Origin: Desulfonatronum thiodismutans
GTDB taxonomy: Bacteria > Desulfobacterota > Desulfovibrionia > Desulfovibrionales > Desulfonatronaceae
DNA length: 64,000 nucleotides
NCBI RefSeq assembly: GCF_000717475.1
Contig: NZ_JPIK01000004.1
Span: 62,001-126,000 of the forward strand
Reading direction: 5' to 3'
Part shown: piece after piece, positions 34,959-44,012 of the stretch
How positions within the stretch are numbered: position 1 is the stretch's first letter
Layout of the letters: each line of letters begins with the position of its first letter
The notes under the pieces: model-generated
What the model was told of the DNA's origin: nothing
Seen by the model: the letters and a program-made list of their open reading frames with translations, nothing else
The model's database searches: none
Translations under genes and position numbers: made by a program

Positions 34959-35606
34959 TCAATCGTACTTCTTGTGGCATTGGGTCTTGAGCGTGTTCAG
35001 CACGTGCGTCGCCTGGTACGCGGCCTCCAGATCCTTGCGCTGAACCGCGTCGGCGAATGCCGCCACGGCCTCGGTGTAGGCGGGATAGAACTCGTCGCCC
35101 TTGCCCGGATACCGAACCATGTCCGCGGAGTCGCGCAAAAATTCGTCGATATCCACCTGAGACGGCCAAATATTTTCATGCAGGGAGTACATAATGTTCT
35201 TGAACGACTTTTTCATCCGTTTCTTCAACGAACCATAGCTTCCGCGAGGTTTGCCGGGCTTTTGGGGCATGTCCGATACTTGCGCCTCAAGCGCCTCCCC
35301 GATCTGGTCCTGATCCCGTTCCCAATCGCGGGGCTGATCAACCAGAACGTCATCACCAACACCTTCGTCATCTTCCAGGTCTTCGGGGAGATCGAACGTA
35401 CGTTCGCCGGAGGTAATCCGAACCTTGACGTCCGCCATGCCCGCGGCGTTGCGAATGGTCAGCGATATCTTCTCCACCGAGTTCCAGGCGAGTTCCACGG
35501 TGTCCAGACTCAATCGCTCCCGCTCCATGGCATCGGCCATGCTGCGCAGAATTTCCGCCAATTGCTCCGGCGAGCAGGTCATTTTCATTTTGTCTTCGCG
35601 TTCCAT
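34959..35606 (-). CDS. XXXCH domain protein (GAK cluster)
   Basis: Protein of 215 residues and first gene of the cluster. The N-terminal 65 residues resemble an amphi-Trp domain (SPEQLAEILRSMADAMERERL ... LTIRNAAGMADVKVRI). A low-complexity acidic linker follows (about 70-110). The C-terminal part ends in LNTLKTQCHKKYD, the Cys-His ending after which I recall the XXXCH domain being named. It is not a CxxCH haem site. AGGAGG lies five bases before the ATG at 35606. Confidence 0.78.
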   Translation of the reverse strand: MEREDKMKMTCSPEQLAEILRSMADAMERERLSLDTVELAWNSVEKISLTIRNAAGMADVKVRITSGERTFDLPEDLEDDEGVGDDVLVDQPRDWERDQDQIGEALEAQVSDMPQKPGKPRGSYGSLKKRMKKSFKNIMYSLHENIWPSQVDIDEFLRDSADMVRYPGKGDEFYPAYTEAVAAFADAVQRKDLEAAYQATHVLNTLKTQCHKKYD

Positions 35607-35655
35607 GGAACCTCCTGTTTACCCTTCTAAAAGCACCGTACGCGCCAAGAACTCA

Positions 35656-35706
35656 AAAAAAGAAAAGGCCCGTCGCGCTCAGGACGCTGAACGCGACGGA
35701 CCTTTT
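35656..35706 (-). terminator. Intrinsic terminator upstream of the GAK operon
   Basis: Read leftwards, stem AAAAGGTCCGTCGCG pairs with its near-perfect complement (one mismatch) and is followed by TTTTCTTTTTTT. It lies about 55 bases upstream of the first GAK start, with no recognised gene on its right. It could be a leader attenuator or end an unannotated small RNA. Confidence 0.65.
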
Positions 35707-36403
35707 CGAATGGAGGTGCGAGGCAGATGCAGAGTGCCCTTGAAAGAGCTGAGTTGCATGACGATCAAGTTACATTTTTCAGACGATTCGATGGCGTGCA
35801 CCACTTTAATGACATGTTCCGTGTTGTCCTCGAATGCGGATCAAAACCCGTGAAGAGTATTCCCTTGATGCCGTCAGCCGTCAATCCAAGGTTTCCAGTC
35901 GAAAATTTGAGTCCCGCACTTTTCGGGAAGAAAAATTCCCAAAGACCCGCTGGCCCCCACCCAAAAAACATCCCCAAAATCTGAAAATAAAAGCATACCC
36001 TACGAATGTGACGATTTCGTGTCGTCAGTTCAGCGTGACTCCTGACGAACCCTTCTTGATGTGAGCGACCAAGCTCGCGGCAATTCTCCACAAAACAGAA
36101 TAAAAACTTCCAAAAAACAAAGCGCATCACCACAATATCTGACAAAACAACCGGCAATGACGCATTATCAATCCACTAATAGCAAAAAGTGCTATGGTAA
36201 ACACATAATAAAATCATGATCGCAATAGAAGAGACATTGAGACAATACCGTTTGCTTCACATTTCAAAAATCGCCAAACGACTTCTTTCATTAACTTCAA
36301 AATATATCGATAAATATCCTAGCACATGGTGGTTATCATTTACGTTTCTTGTCTCTTCGGTGGACTTCGGATTTCCAGTCCCTCGAAAAAGTGAAATTTT
36401 ATG

Positions 36404-36430
36404 TTGACGAACCACCGTGATTGATATAAT
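36404..36430 (+). promoter_or_regulatory. Candidate housekeeping promoter for proVWX
   Basis: TTGACG (36404-36409) and TATAAT (36425-36430) are separated by 15 bases, shorter than the optimal 17. The -10 ends 60 bases before the proV start. The flanking DNA is AT-rich. Osmotically controlled promoters often have suboptimal spacing, but regulation is not shown by the sequence. Confidence 0.4.
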
Positions 36431-36490
36431 TTAATGAGATATCTCAAGCCAGACGGCTATTTTCATCATCCATCAACAGAGGACGCTTTC

Positions 36491-37708
36491 ATGTCAGAAA
36501 CCACCCGGGAACCGAAAATTCGCGTCGAGCACCTGACGAAGATTTTCGGCTCCAACTCCAAGGAAGCCTTGAAGCTGCTTCAGTCCGGGGTCGGGAAAGA
36601 CAAGATTCTGGAAAAGACCGGGTGCGGGGTGGGCGTGGCGGATGCCAGCTTTACCGTTGCCGCCGGAGAGATCGTCGTGGTCATGGGACTTTCCGGCAGC
36701 GGCAAGTCGACCCTGGTCCGGTGCATCAATCGCCTGATCGAGCCCACCGCCGGCAAGATCCTGATCGACGATCAGGACATCACCACCCTGTCCATGAACG
36801 AGTTGCGCCAGGTCCGGTTGACCAAGCTGGGCATGGTCTTTCAGAATTTCGCCCTGTTTCCCCATCGCACGGTTTGTCAAAACGCTGAGTACGGCCTGGA
36901 AATCCAGGGCATGGACCCGGCCAAACGGCGCGATAAGGCCATGATCGCCCTGGAGCAGGTTGGCCTGAAGGGCTGGGAAGACTACTACCCGGTCAATCTT
37001 TCCGGCGGCATGCAACAACGCGTCGGACTGGCCCGGGCCCTGGCCCTGGATCCGGACATCCTGCTCATGGACGAAGCCTTCAGCGCCCTGGACCCCCTGA
37101 TCCGCGGAGACATGCAGGACGAATTGATCAATCTGCAAAGCAAGATGCAGAAAACCATCCTGTTCATCAGCCACGACCTGGACGAGGCCCTGAAGCTCGG
37201 AGACCGGATCGTGCTGATGAAGGACGGCGCCATCGTCCAGATCGGCACCGCGGAACAGATCCTGACCAACCCGGCCAACGAGTACGTCTCCCGCTTCGTG
37301 GAAAACGTGGACATCACCAAGGTGCTCACCGCGGAGTCCGTGGTGATCAAGCCCAAGGCCGTGGTTTTTCTCGCGGCCCACGGGCCCAAATCCGCGCTGC
37401 GCTTCATGCAGAAACAGGGGCTGTCCCAGATTTTCGTCCACGATGAAAAACACAAGGTCATCGGCTACGTCACCGCGGACGAGGCCTCCGAAGCCTCCAA
37501 GCGCGGCGAGACCGAATTGCACCACATCATGCAAACCGACTTCGTCAGCGTGCCTCCGGACACCCCGGCCGCGGACCTGATTCCGATCATGGCCAACCTG
37601 CCCCATCCGCTGCCGGTCGTCAGCGCTGACGGCAGACTGATGGGCGTGATCATTCGCGGGTCGTTGCTGGCGGCCCTGGCCGAACGCGGGAGGAACAACG
37701 ATGCCTAA
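36491..37708 (+). CDS. proV: Glycine betaine/proline ABC transporter ATPase
   Basis: ATPase of 405 residues that drives uptake of compatible solutes. Walker A GLSGSGKST near 77, signature LSGGMQQRV, Walker B ILLMDEAFSALDP and H-loop ISHDLDEAL are intact. The region after about 275 is a CBS-domain tail (KVIGYVTADEASEAS, then PLPVVSADGRLMGVIIRG), which in OpuA-type transporters senses ionic strength. The start at 36491 follows AGAGGA. It overlaps proW by eight bases. The operon suits an organism facing salt stress. Confidence 0.95.
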   Translation: MSETTREPKIRVEHLTKIFGSNSKEALKLLQSGVGKDKILEKTGCGVGVADASFTVAAGEIVVVMGLSGSGKSTLVRCINRLIEPTAGKILIDDQDITTLSMNELRQVRLTKLGMVFQNFALFPHRTVCQNAEYGLEIQGMDPAKRRDKAMIALEQVGLKGWEDYYPVNLSGGMQQRVGLARALALDPDILLMDEAFSALDPLIRGDMQDELINLQSKMQKTILFISHDLDEALKLGDRIVLMKDGAIVQIGTAEQILTNPANEYVSRFVENVDITKVLTAESVVIKPKAVVFLAAHGPKSALRFMQKQGLSQIFVHDEKHKVIGYVTADEASEASKRGETELHHIMQTDFVSVPPDTPAADLIPIMANLPHPLPVVSADGRLMGVIIRGSLLAALAERGRNNDA

Positions 37709-38528
37709 AATACCTATTGGGGCGACCATCGAGGCGATCATCGACTTTTTGGTCACCAACTTTTCCTTTCTGACCATTGCCTTCACCCGGGTCATGGAGA
37801 TCGTGATCCGGGCCATTGAAAACGGCCTGCTGTTCCTGCCGCCCTGGGTGTTTATCCTGGCCGCGGCCGGACTGACTTTCTGGCTGACCAAAAAACGGGG
37901 CATCGGAATCTTTACGCTGCTGGGTCTGACCCTGATCTGGAACATGGGCCTGTGGGTGCCCACGGTGAGCACCATCACCCTGGTGCTCATCGCCACCCTG
38001 ACCGCCCTGAGCATCGGCATTCCCATCGGCATCCTGGCGGCCCTGCACGGCGGCGTGAACCGGGTCGTGCAGCCGGTCCTGGACGTGATGCAGACCATGC
38101 CGGCCTTCGTCTACCTGATCCCGGCAATCCCTTTTTTCGGCCTGGGCAAGGTGGCCGCCATCTTTGCCACGGTGATCTTTTCCATGCCCCCGGCCATTCG
38201 CCTAACCTGCCTGGGCATCAAGCAGGTTCCTCGCGAACTGGTGGAATGCGCCGACGCCTTTGGGTCAAATAAATGGCAAAAACTGTTCAAGCTGCAACTG
38301 CCCCTGGCCACGCCGACCATCATGGCGGGTGTAAACCAAACCGTGATGCTCGGCCTGTCCATGGTGGTCATCGCGGCCATGATCGGCGCACGGGGCCTGG
38401 GCGGCGAGGTCTGGCGGGCCATCCAGCGCCTGCAGATGGGCAGCGGTTTCGAAGCCGGTCTGGGCATCGTGATCGTGGCCATCATCCTGGACCGCGTCCT
38501 GCAGCACTTCGGCACCAAGAAAAATTAA
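37701..38528 (+). CDS. proW: Glycine betaine/proline ABC permease
   Basis: Inner-membrane permease of 275 residues with about six spans, two near the N-terminus before the core BPD_transp_1 domain. The coupling loop reads VPRELVECADAFGSNKWQKLF, matching the ProW/OpuAB pattern; MQTMPAFVYLIPAIPFFGLG is the conserved first core segment. It overlaps proV by eight bases and is followed by proX after 32 bases. Confidence 0.95.
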   Translation: MPKIPIGATIEAIIDFLVTNFSFLTIAFTRVMEIVIRAIENGLLFLPPWVFILAAAGLTFWLTKKRGIGIFTLLGLTLIWNMGLWVPTVSTITLVLIATLTALSIGIPIGILAALHGGVNRVVQPVLDVMQTMPAFVYLIPAIPFFGLGKVAAIFATVIFSMPPAIRLTCLGIKQVPRELVECADAFGSNKWQKLFKLQLPLATPTIMAGVNQTVMLGLSMVVIAAMIGARGLGGEVWRAIQRLQMGSGFEAGLGIVIVAIILDRVLQHFGTKKN

Positions 38529-38560
38529 CCCCAAACCTAATCTGAAACCAAGGAGGTTTT

Positions 38561-39418
38561 ATGATGAGTGGAAAACTGTTTCGCATCCTGCTGGCACTGA
38601 TGGTAATTTTGTTTGTAACCGCCGGCACGGCGTCCGCCCGGGACAAGTCCGTGCGCATCGCCTACGTGGAATGGGACTGCGCCGCGGCCAGCACCCATGT
38701 GGTCCAGGCGGCCCTGGAGGAAATGGGCTATGACGTGGAGATTCTGCCCGTTGCCGCGGCGGCCATGTGGCAGGCCGTGGGTACCGGGAACGTGGACGGG
38801 ATGGTCACCGCCTGGTTGCCCGTGACCCACGCCGATTACTACGAGCGGGTCAAGGACACCGTGGAAGACCTGGGCCCCATTGTCGGCGGCGCCAAACTGG
38901 GTTGGGCCGTACCCTCCTATGTGACCATCGACTCCATCGCTGAAATGAACGACCACGCGGACAAGTTCAACGGCCGGATCATCGGCATCGATCCTGGTGC
39001 CGGCCTGATGCGTCTCTCCGAGGACGCGGTCCGGGAGTACGGGTTGACCAAGTTTGAATTGATTGAGGGCAGCGACGCCACAATGACCGGAGCCTTGAGC
39101 AACGCCGTGGATCGCGATGAATGGGTGGCCGTCACGGCTTGGTCTCCCCACTGGATGTTCGGCACGTGGGACCTTAAGTACCTGGAAGACCCTAAGGGCA
39201 TCCTGGGCGGTGAAGAGAGCATCCACACCATCGTCCGCCAGGGCCTCAAGGCAGACAAGCCGGAAGTCTACAATTTCCTGAACAACTTCGCTTGGGAAAG
39301 CCCCAACCAGTTGCAGATGGTCATGGCCTGGAACCAGGAGTCCGGCTCCGACCGCCTGGAAAACGCCAAGCGTTTTCTGCGCGAAAACCCGGAGCAGTTC
39401 GAAAGCTGGAAGAAATAG
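38561..39418 (+). CDS. proX: Glycine betaine-binding protein
   Basis: Periplasmic OpuAC/ProX-type binding protein of 285 residues with a signal peptide (about 1-26, cleaved near ASA-RD). The mature part begins KSVRIAYVEWDCAAASTHVV. It carries Trp-bearing segments typical of the betaine-cage fold (PVAAAAMWQAV, DGMVTAWLPVTHADYY, VAVTAWSPHWMFG). AAGGAGG lies just upstream. It is the last gene of proVWX and is followed by an intrinsic terminator. Confidence 0.94.
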   Translation: MMSGKLFRILLALMVILFVTAGTASARDKSVRIAYVEWDCAAASTHVVQAALEEMGYDVEILPVAAAAMWQAVGTGNVDGMVTAWLPVTHADYYERVKDTVEDLGPIVGGAKLGWAVPSYVTIDSIAEMNDHADKFNGRIIGIDPGAGLMRLSEDAVREYGLTKFELIEGSDATMTGALSNAVDRDEWVAVTAWSPHWMFGTWDLKYLEDPKGILGGEESIHTIVRQGLKADKPEVYNFLNNFAWESPNQLQMVMAWNQESGSDRLENAKRFLRENPEQFESWKK

Positions 39419-39443
39419 ACTCCTTTCCTCTCCACGGACAAAC

Positions 39444-39474
39444 AAAAGGCCGCCCAATGGGCGGCCTTTTGTTT
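39444..39474 (+). terminator. Rho-independent terminator of proVWX
   Basis: AAAAGGCCGCCC pairs with GGGCGGCCTTTT across a two-base AT loop, followed by GTTT. It begins 26 bases after the proX stop. Confidence 0.85.
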
Positions 39475-39523
39475 GAGAAGGCATAACGCTCAGTACATCC
39501 TTGGTAGAGCCTCACTCCGGCAC

Positions 39524-39550
39524 TGGATTCCCGCCTTCCCGGGAATGACG
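39524..39550. repeat. Short palindromic repeat (GATTCCCG...CGGGAAT type)
   Basis: The segment centres on an inverted pair, ATTCCCG and CGGGAAT, in a TGG...ATGACG frame. This resembles a palindromic repeat widely scattered through bacterial genomes. Only one copy was noticed in this window, so its repeat status is from memory. Confidence 0.4.
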
Positions 39551-39666
39551 TGTTTTTTCAATGCCGTCCCCGAGTAAGTCATACCCCCGAAGCCTGTCCT
39601 CGTGCAGCGGGGAGCGGGTCTCCTGACCGTTTCTCTTGGATGCGCTGAGTAGCAGTTTCAACGTAT

Positions 39667-41151
39667 TTAGTGATACGTGAGAGTTTGAACTTTTTGCGGC
39701 GTTGCGGCAATTGTTCGTTTCTCAAAGAACTTGCCAGATGTCCGCGTTGAGTGTTTTTCCTCAAAACAAGCCTTTTGCAGTGCTTCGTGGATTTCCTGGA
39801 GTGTAAACGGCTTCCGGAGTACATCCACCAGATTCAGTCGCGAAGCCCATGGTGGCAGCTTCAATGAATACTGGGACAGCCAGATGCAGGGGGTGCCCGC
39901 AAGGTGCTGGATGACGTCCATAACCACATCATCCTCCTTGTCGATGGAGCACAGCAAAATCCCCGGTTTGACCGATGAACTCGGGTAACCGTTGATGACA
40001 ACTGGACGGAACCCCTGGCCCAGGACGATATCCTTCAAGGTTCCCTGCAAAGCTTCATCCGGACAAACAATCCCCACGACCATCTCCGGTGGCGCCGACT
40101 GGTTTGGCAATGGCAGCCCTTCAGCCAACTCCAGGAGTGTCTCGCCGACGGCAAAAATGCGTTTCTTGACGTCAGGAGTCGCGGCTGGCTCTTTTTTAAT
40201 AAAATCTTGAAGTTTAAGGACATTTTGCTCCAGGCTCGCGACAAGTTCGGCAAGAGAGTCTGCTCTTGATTCCTGCGTTTGGACTTGAGGTGATACGTCG
40301 GGCGTCGGTTCAGGCCTGAACCTCTCGTGAGTTGAATCCCGCAGCATGTTGACCAGTGACGTGTCCCAAAAGTTCTCCGCTTCGGTGTACAGAATTTTTA
40401 AACTTGTTCGGCGAGCCAGGAGCCAGGCCGCCTTCTTCAGTGCCCTGCAGGCTGGCGCTTCCGGAGACAAAGCCTTTGGCAACATCTGCTGTGCCGCCGC
40501 ATCCCTGAACAGAGCATCCTCGGGGATTGCCCCCAGGGCGAGCACGGGAAGCTGCAGATGCTTCTTACAGACGGCCCCGAATCGCTCCAACAGCAATTTT
40601 GCATTGAATCCGGGCCGAACCCGGTTCACGAAGAGATACGGTGGACGGTGCAGTCCATTCCGTCGAAGCACTTTCAGGAGGGCATAGCCGTCCATGAGCG
40701 AGGACGGCTCGGGGTTGATCAGGACAATTTGCTCCCGCGCGGCTAAGCAGAAAGAAATGACCTGACGATGAATTCCGGGAGAATTGTCCAGCAGGAGGAT
40801 ATCATATTCATTCAACATCCTAATTTTCTTTAAGAATCTGTCACGCTGAACTCGGCTCAGATCCGCCAAGGCCGCCGTGCCGGAGCCGCCGGAAATAACG
40901 TCCAGCCCGGGGCGGACATTGTTCAGCGCCGCTTCCGGCGGCAGATCCGTAAAAAGCAGTTCATCCAGTGTATGGCGAGGAGACAGCCCGAGGAGCACAT
41001 CCACGTTGGACAGCCCCATGTCCACGTCTACAAGGCAGACTTTTTTACCGATTTCGGCCAGTTGCCAAGCTAGCCCCAAGGCGACGGACGTTTTCCCGGC
41101 CCCGCCTTTACCGCTGGCTATAGCGATGATTCTGGTACCGGATTCAGCCAT
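39667..41151 (-). CDS. MinD/FlhG-like ATPase with C-terminal pseudo-receiver
   Basis: Protein of 494 residues. The N-terminal 260 are a MinD/ParA-type ATPase with deviant Walker A ASGKGGAGKT near 10-19, the switch region VDVDMGLSNVDVLLG, and DNSPGIHRQVISF. A coiled linker follows (about 310-370). The last ~115 residues resemble a response-regulator receiver (VVGIVCPDEALQGTLKDIV ... VLRKPFTLQEIHEAL) in which the phosphoacceptor position is not an Asp (ILLCSIDKED). The start overlaps the end of the HDOD hybrid kinase by eight bases, so the two act together. There are no flagellar genes nearby to support a true FlhG role. Confidence 0.82.
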   Translation of the reverse strand: MAESGTRIIAIASGKGGAGKTSVALGLAWQLAEIGKKVCLVDVDMGLSNVDVLLGLSPRHTLDELLFTDLPPEAALNNVRPGLDVISGGSGTAALADLSRVQRDRFLKKIRMLNEYDILLLDNSPGIHRQVISFCLAAREQIVLINPEPSSLMDGYALLKVLRRNGLHRPPYLFVNRVRPGFNAKLLLERFGAVCKKHLQLPVLALGAIPEDALFRDAAAQQMLPKALSPEAPACRALKKAAWLLARRTSLKILYTEAENFWDTSLVNMLRDSTHERFRPEPTPDVSPQVQTQESRADSLAELVASLEQNVLKLQDFIKKEPAATPDVKKRIFAVGETLLELAEGLPLPNQSAPPEMVVGIVCPDEALQGTLKDIVLGQGFRPVVINGYPSSSVKPGILLCSIDKEDDVVMDVIQHLAGTPCIWLSQYSLKLPPWASRLNLVDVLRKPFTLQEIHEALQKACFEEKHSTRTSGKFFEKRTIAATPQKVQTLTYH

Positions 41152-43825
41152 CGGTCTTACGAAGACAAAAATGCACTTCGGCGAGAAGTTTCTTGATATG
41201 AAACGGCTTGCGCAGACATTTGCAGCTGTGGTTGGCAATTTCTCCCATTTCATCAGGCGACGCCGTACCGGTAATAACGAGCACCTGCAGTCCCGCATTC
41301 GTTGGCGAGGCGCGAAGCTCCCGCAAAAGGGATAACCCATCTCGATAAGGCATCTTGATGTCCAGGAGCAAGAGATCGAATCGCTCTGCCTCCAGCATGT
41401 CCCGCCCCATATTGCCGTTGTTCGCGGTCATCACTTCAAAACCCTCGTTTTCCAGGGTTTCCTTGAGCACATCCCGGATATGTTCTTCATCGTCCACGAC
41501 CAATATCCTGGGACGAAGCCCCAGCGATGTGGCGGAAGAGGTGCATGCTTCGGATTGCATCGGGCGCAGCGCGGAAATGTCCACGGGGAGTTCAACGCTG
41601 AAAGTAGTCCCTTTTCCCGGAGTGCTGTCGATATCGATCTTGCCGAAATGGTTGTTGATGATCCCCAAGGATGTGGAAAGACCAAGGCCGGTCCCCTTGC
41701 CCTCGGCCTTGGTTGAGAAGAAGGGATCAAAGATCTTTTTCAAATTTTCTCTGGCAATCCCGACTCCCTGGTCCTGAATTCGTATCAAGACGGCCTGCTG
41801 GTTGGCCAAAAATTCCGTGACCACGGTCAGCTGCCCTCCCTTTTCCTCCATGGCATGTTGGGCATTGATAATCAGGTTCAGGAAAACCTGTTCAAGTTGA
41901 TTGGGGTCGGCCTTGATCGGCACGATCCGATCATCGTACTGTTTTACCAAGGTGATCTTATACTTGCGAAAATTGGTCGCGACCAGTTCGAGCACACGGT
42001 CCAGGACGAGATGAATATTGATTTTCTGAAGGTTTGGCGGAGCGGGGCGGGCAAAATCCATCAGGTTCGTCAATATTTTGCTGATTCTTTCAATTTGCAC
42101 GGAAATCAACGCCAATTCCTGTTTCCTTTTTTCATCTTGCTCTTTAAGTTCAAGGAGTTGAGCACGAGCGGAAATGATCGCCAGAGGGTTGTTGATTTCA
42201 TGGGCCGCGCCGGCTGCCAGCTGGCCAACAGCGGCCAGGCGTTCCGTCTGGATCAATTGATGATTGATCTGTTCAGTTCGCCAGAGGGCCTGGGCGAGAT
42301 CCTCCTTTTTGCACTGAAGACTCTCGAACAGCAGTACGTTTTCCAGGGAAGAGCGAAGGAGCTGGGCGATCTGGGAGAAGCCGGTAAAATTGTCCTGTGG
42401 ATGAGGGCGATACTCCTGGGCCAAAGAAATACACAGTTCCGCGAAATAACAATTTTCCATGCCAAAGCTGAAGATCAAAAAAGGAGAGGAAAAGCTTTGG
42501 GCGATGGTTCGATCGTAATGGAGGCGTTGTTTGGCGTTAGCCAGTATCCTGCAAAGATCCGGGGGAAGATTCTGGTCAGTTTGTTCCCAGATGGGGGTGC
42601 CATTGCGATCGGTGAAGCAGAGCAGCCTTCGTTTTCTTCCGCCATCGATCCATACGACCCCCTCAAGCTCACGCGTTTCGTGATCAATGGTGTAGAAGAT
42701 GCCCACGGGAACGGCGGAAAAGCCGTTAAAAGCCTGGGCGAGTGCCTGAAAAAGATCGGTTTTGTTGTGAACATTGCCGAGGTCGAGCCCGATTTTGTTG
42801 GCCAGGCCCAGCAGAGCGTTCATCTTGGAAAGTCTGGTGTTTTTCACGTCCAGTTCGATGCCCAACTCGGCCAGGCTTCTGTTGGCCTTCTGGATAATTT
42901 GGTGAAAGACAATGCTGAGATCACTCTCCAGATCAAAAAAAGCGGCTTTTAGTTCATATTCCCGCCTAGCCTCTCCCCGAAGAGCGGCCACTTCGGCCTG
43001 CTCCAGGTTCAACGCCGTCAGCAATGCCTCGATGAGGCTGTCCTCATTGCTCCGTTCAGGCACGTCGCAAAGCATTTCCTTGGCCAGATGGTTGGCCAGC
43101 GAGACAATGGCCGTCACTTCCCAATTCAAGGAAGACCGATCCATGGAGCCAAGCCTGTGATGGTGCAGCCAAATGCAATCCACCAGCTCTTCAGGCAACT
43201 TCCAGTGTTGCGCGAGTATCTTGCCCACCGTGCAGTGATCGGTATCCAGTATTTTGAATTCCGCCTCCATGGTGCTCAAGCATCTTTCCTTGCGCAACTC
43301 GTCGATCTGCAGTGCGATATCCGGAAAAATGTCCATTATGACCAATTTGCCGATATCATGCAGCAGACCGCCGACAAAAGCCGTTTCCCGAAGCTCCGGA
43401 AATGTTTTTGCCGCTATGAGATCGGCCAGCACGGCTGTAACCAGACTGTGGGTCCACAACAATTTGGACATGTCGGCGATTTTCGGCTCAGTCTCAGGCA
43501 GGTAATCCTTGACCAAAACGCCCAGCAGGGCACACCGGACTTGGTTCAATCCGGCCAGGGCGACGGCCTGTTTGACCGTTCCGACACGTGTCGGCAAACC
43601 GGCTTGGGCGTTGTTTACCAAGCGCAGGATTTTTGCCGTAAGCACGGGGTCTGCTTCCATTACCCGCGCAAGTTGAGTCAAATCGACGTCGTCTCGCATC
43701 GAGAGGGTCAGCGCCCGCACCGCCACGGTGGGCAACACCGGCAGTTCCTCAATATGTGAAATCATGGAGCGCAGAGAGGCGGTTATACCCGAAGACCGGG
43801 CCTGACGGTCGCGATCAATACCCAT
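41144..43825 (-). CDS. HDOD-GAF hybrid histidine kinase with receiver
   Basis: Cytosolic protein of about 893 residues. Order: HDOD domain (about 20-225, with LLHDIGK and HHHR), a GAF-like region (about 335-480), HisKA with His in GAAHEINNPL (about 545), HATPase (DQGVGI, GKGTGLGLS), and a C-terminal receiver (about 775-890, FDLLLLDIKMP). HDOD domains are output or scaffold modules, so pairing one with a kinase and receiver is unusual. The start at 43825 has GGAG nine bases upstream. It is coupled by overlap to the MinD-like gene. Confidence 0.87.
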   Translation of the reverse strand: MGIDRDRQARSSGITASLRSMISHIEELPVLPTVAVRALTLSMRDDVDLTQLARVMEADPVLTAKILRLVNNAQAGLPTRVGTVKQAVALAGLNQVRCALLGVLVKDYLPETEPKIADMSKLLWTHSLVTAVLADLIAAKTFPELRETAFVGGLLHDIGKLVIMDIFPDIALQIDELRKERCLSTMEAEFKILDTDHCTVGKILAQHWKLPEELVDCIWLHHHRLGSMDRSSLNWEVTAIVSLANHLAKEMLCDVPERSNEDSLIEALLTALNLEQAEVAALRGEARREYELKAAFFDLESDLSIVFHQIIQKANRSLAELGIELDVKNTRLSKMNALLGLANKIGLDLGNVHNKTDLFQALAQAFNGFSAVPVGIFYTIDHETRELEGVVWIDGGRKRRLLCFTDRNGTPIWEQTDQNLPPDLCRILANAKQRLHYDRTIAQSFSSPFLIFSFGMENCYFAELCISLAQEYRPHPQDNFTGFSQIAQLLRSSLENVLLFESLQCKKEDLAQALWRTEQINHQLIQTERLAAVGQLAAGAAHEINNPLAIISARAQLLELKEQDEKRKQELALISVQIERISKILTNLMDFARPAPPNLQKINIHLVLDRVLELVATNFRKYKITLVKQYDDRIVPIKADPNQLEQVFLNLIINAQHAMEEKGGQLTVVTEFLANQQAVLIRIQDQGVGIARENLKKIFDPFFSTKAEGKGTGLGLSTSLGIINNHFGKIDIDSTPGKGTTFSVELPVDISALRPMQSEACTSSATSLGLRPRILVVDDEEHIRDVLKETLENEGFEVMTANNGNMGRDMLEAERFDLLLLDIKMPYRDGLSLLRELRASPTNAGLQVLVITGTASPDEMGEIANHSCKCLRKPFHIKKLLAEVHFCLRKTDG

Positions 43826-44012
43826 GGTTACAACTCCGGATGAACTTTCCAGAAAAAACGACACAATACAGAGCTTTTACGGCACTAGGACAACACCACG
43901 CGCGTATTCAGGGCAATGAAATGCCTCACTGTATCAATTATTAGACAGTGATGTCTACGTCTTTCGGCACCAGGATTCGCGAAACCGCCGACACGGCTTC
44001 GGCTTTGACCGA

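Larger units (their letters stand above)
35607..36490. other. Long intergenic region with a hairpin and AT-rich promoter zone
   Basis: This 884-base gap separates the divergent GAK and proVWX operons. I find no convincing coding sequence; the short open frames lack family-like composition. It contains a strong minus-strand hairpin with T-run at 35663-35706 and a markedly AT-rich stretch from about 36060 to 36480 that ends in a candidate promoter for proV. Confidence 0.5.

Noticed and set aside
34959..35606. The Cys-His at the end of the first GAK gene as a c-type haem site
   Set aside because: The motif is QCHKKYD without the CxxCH spacing, and there is no signal peptide.
36216..36407. Small open frame of 63 codons upstream of proV
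   Set aside because: Composition follows the AT-rich background and it has no ribosome site.
36494..38098. 534-codon frame opposite proV/proW
   Set aside because: Shadow of well-supported transporter genes.
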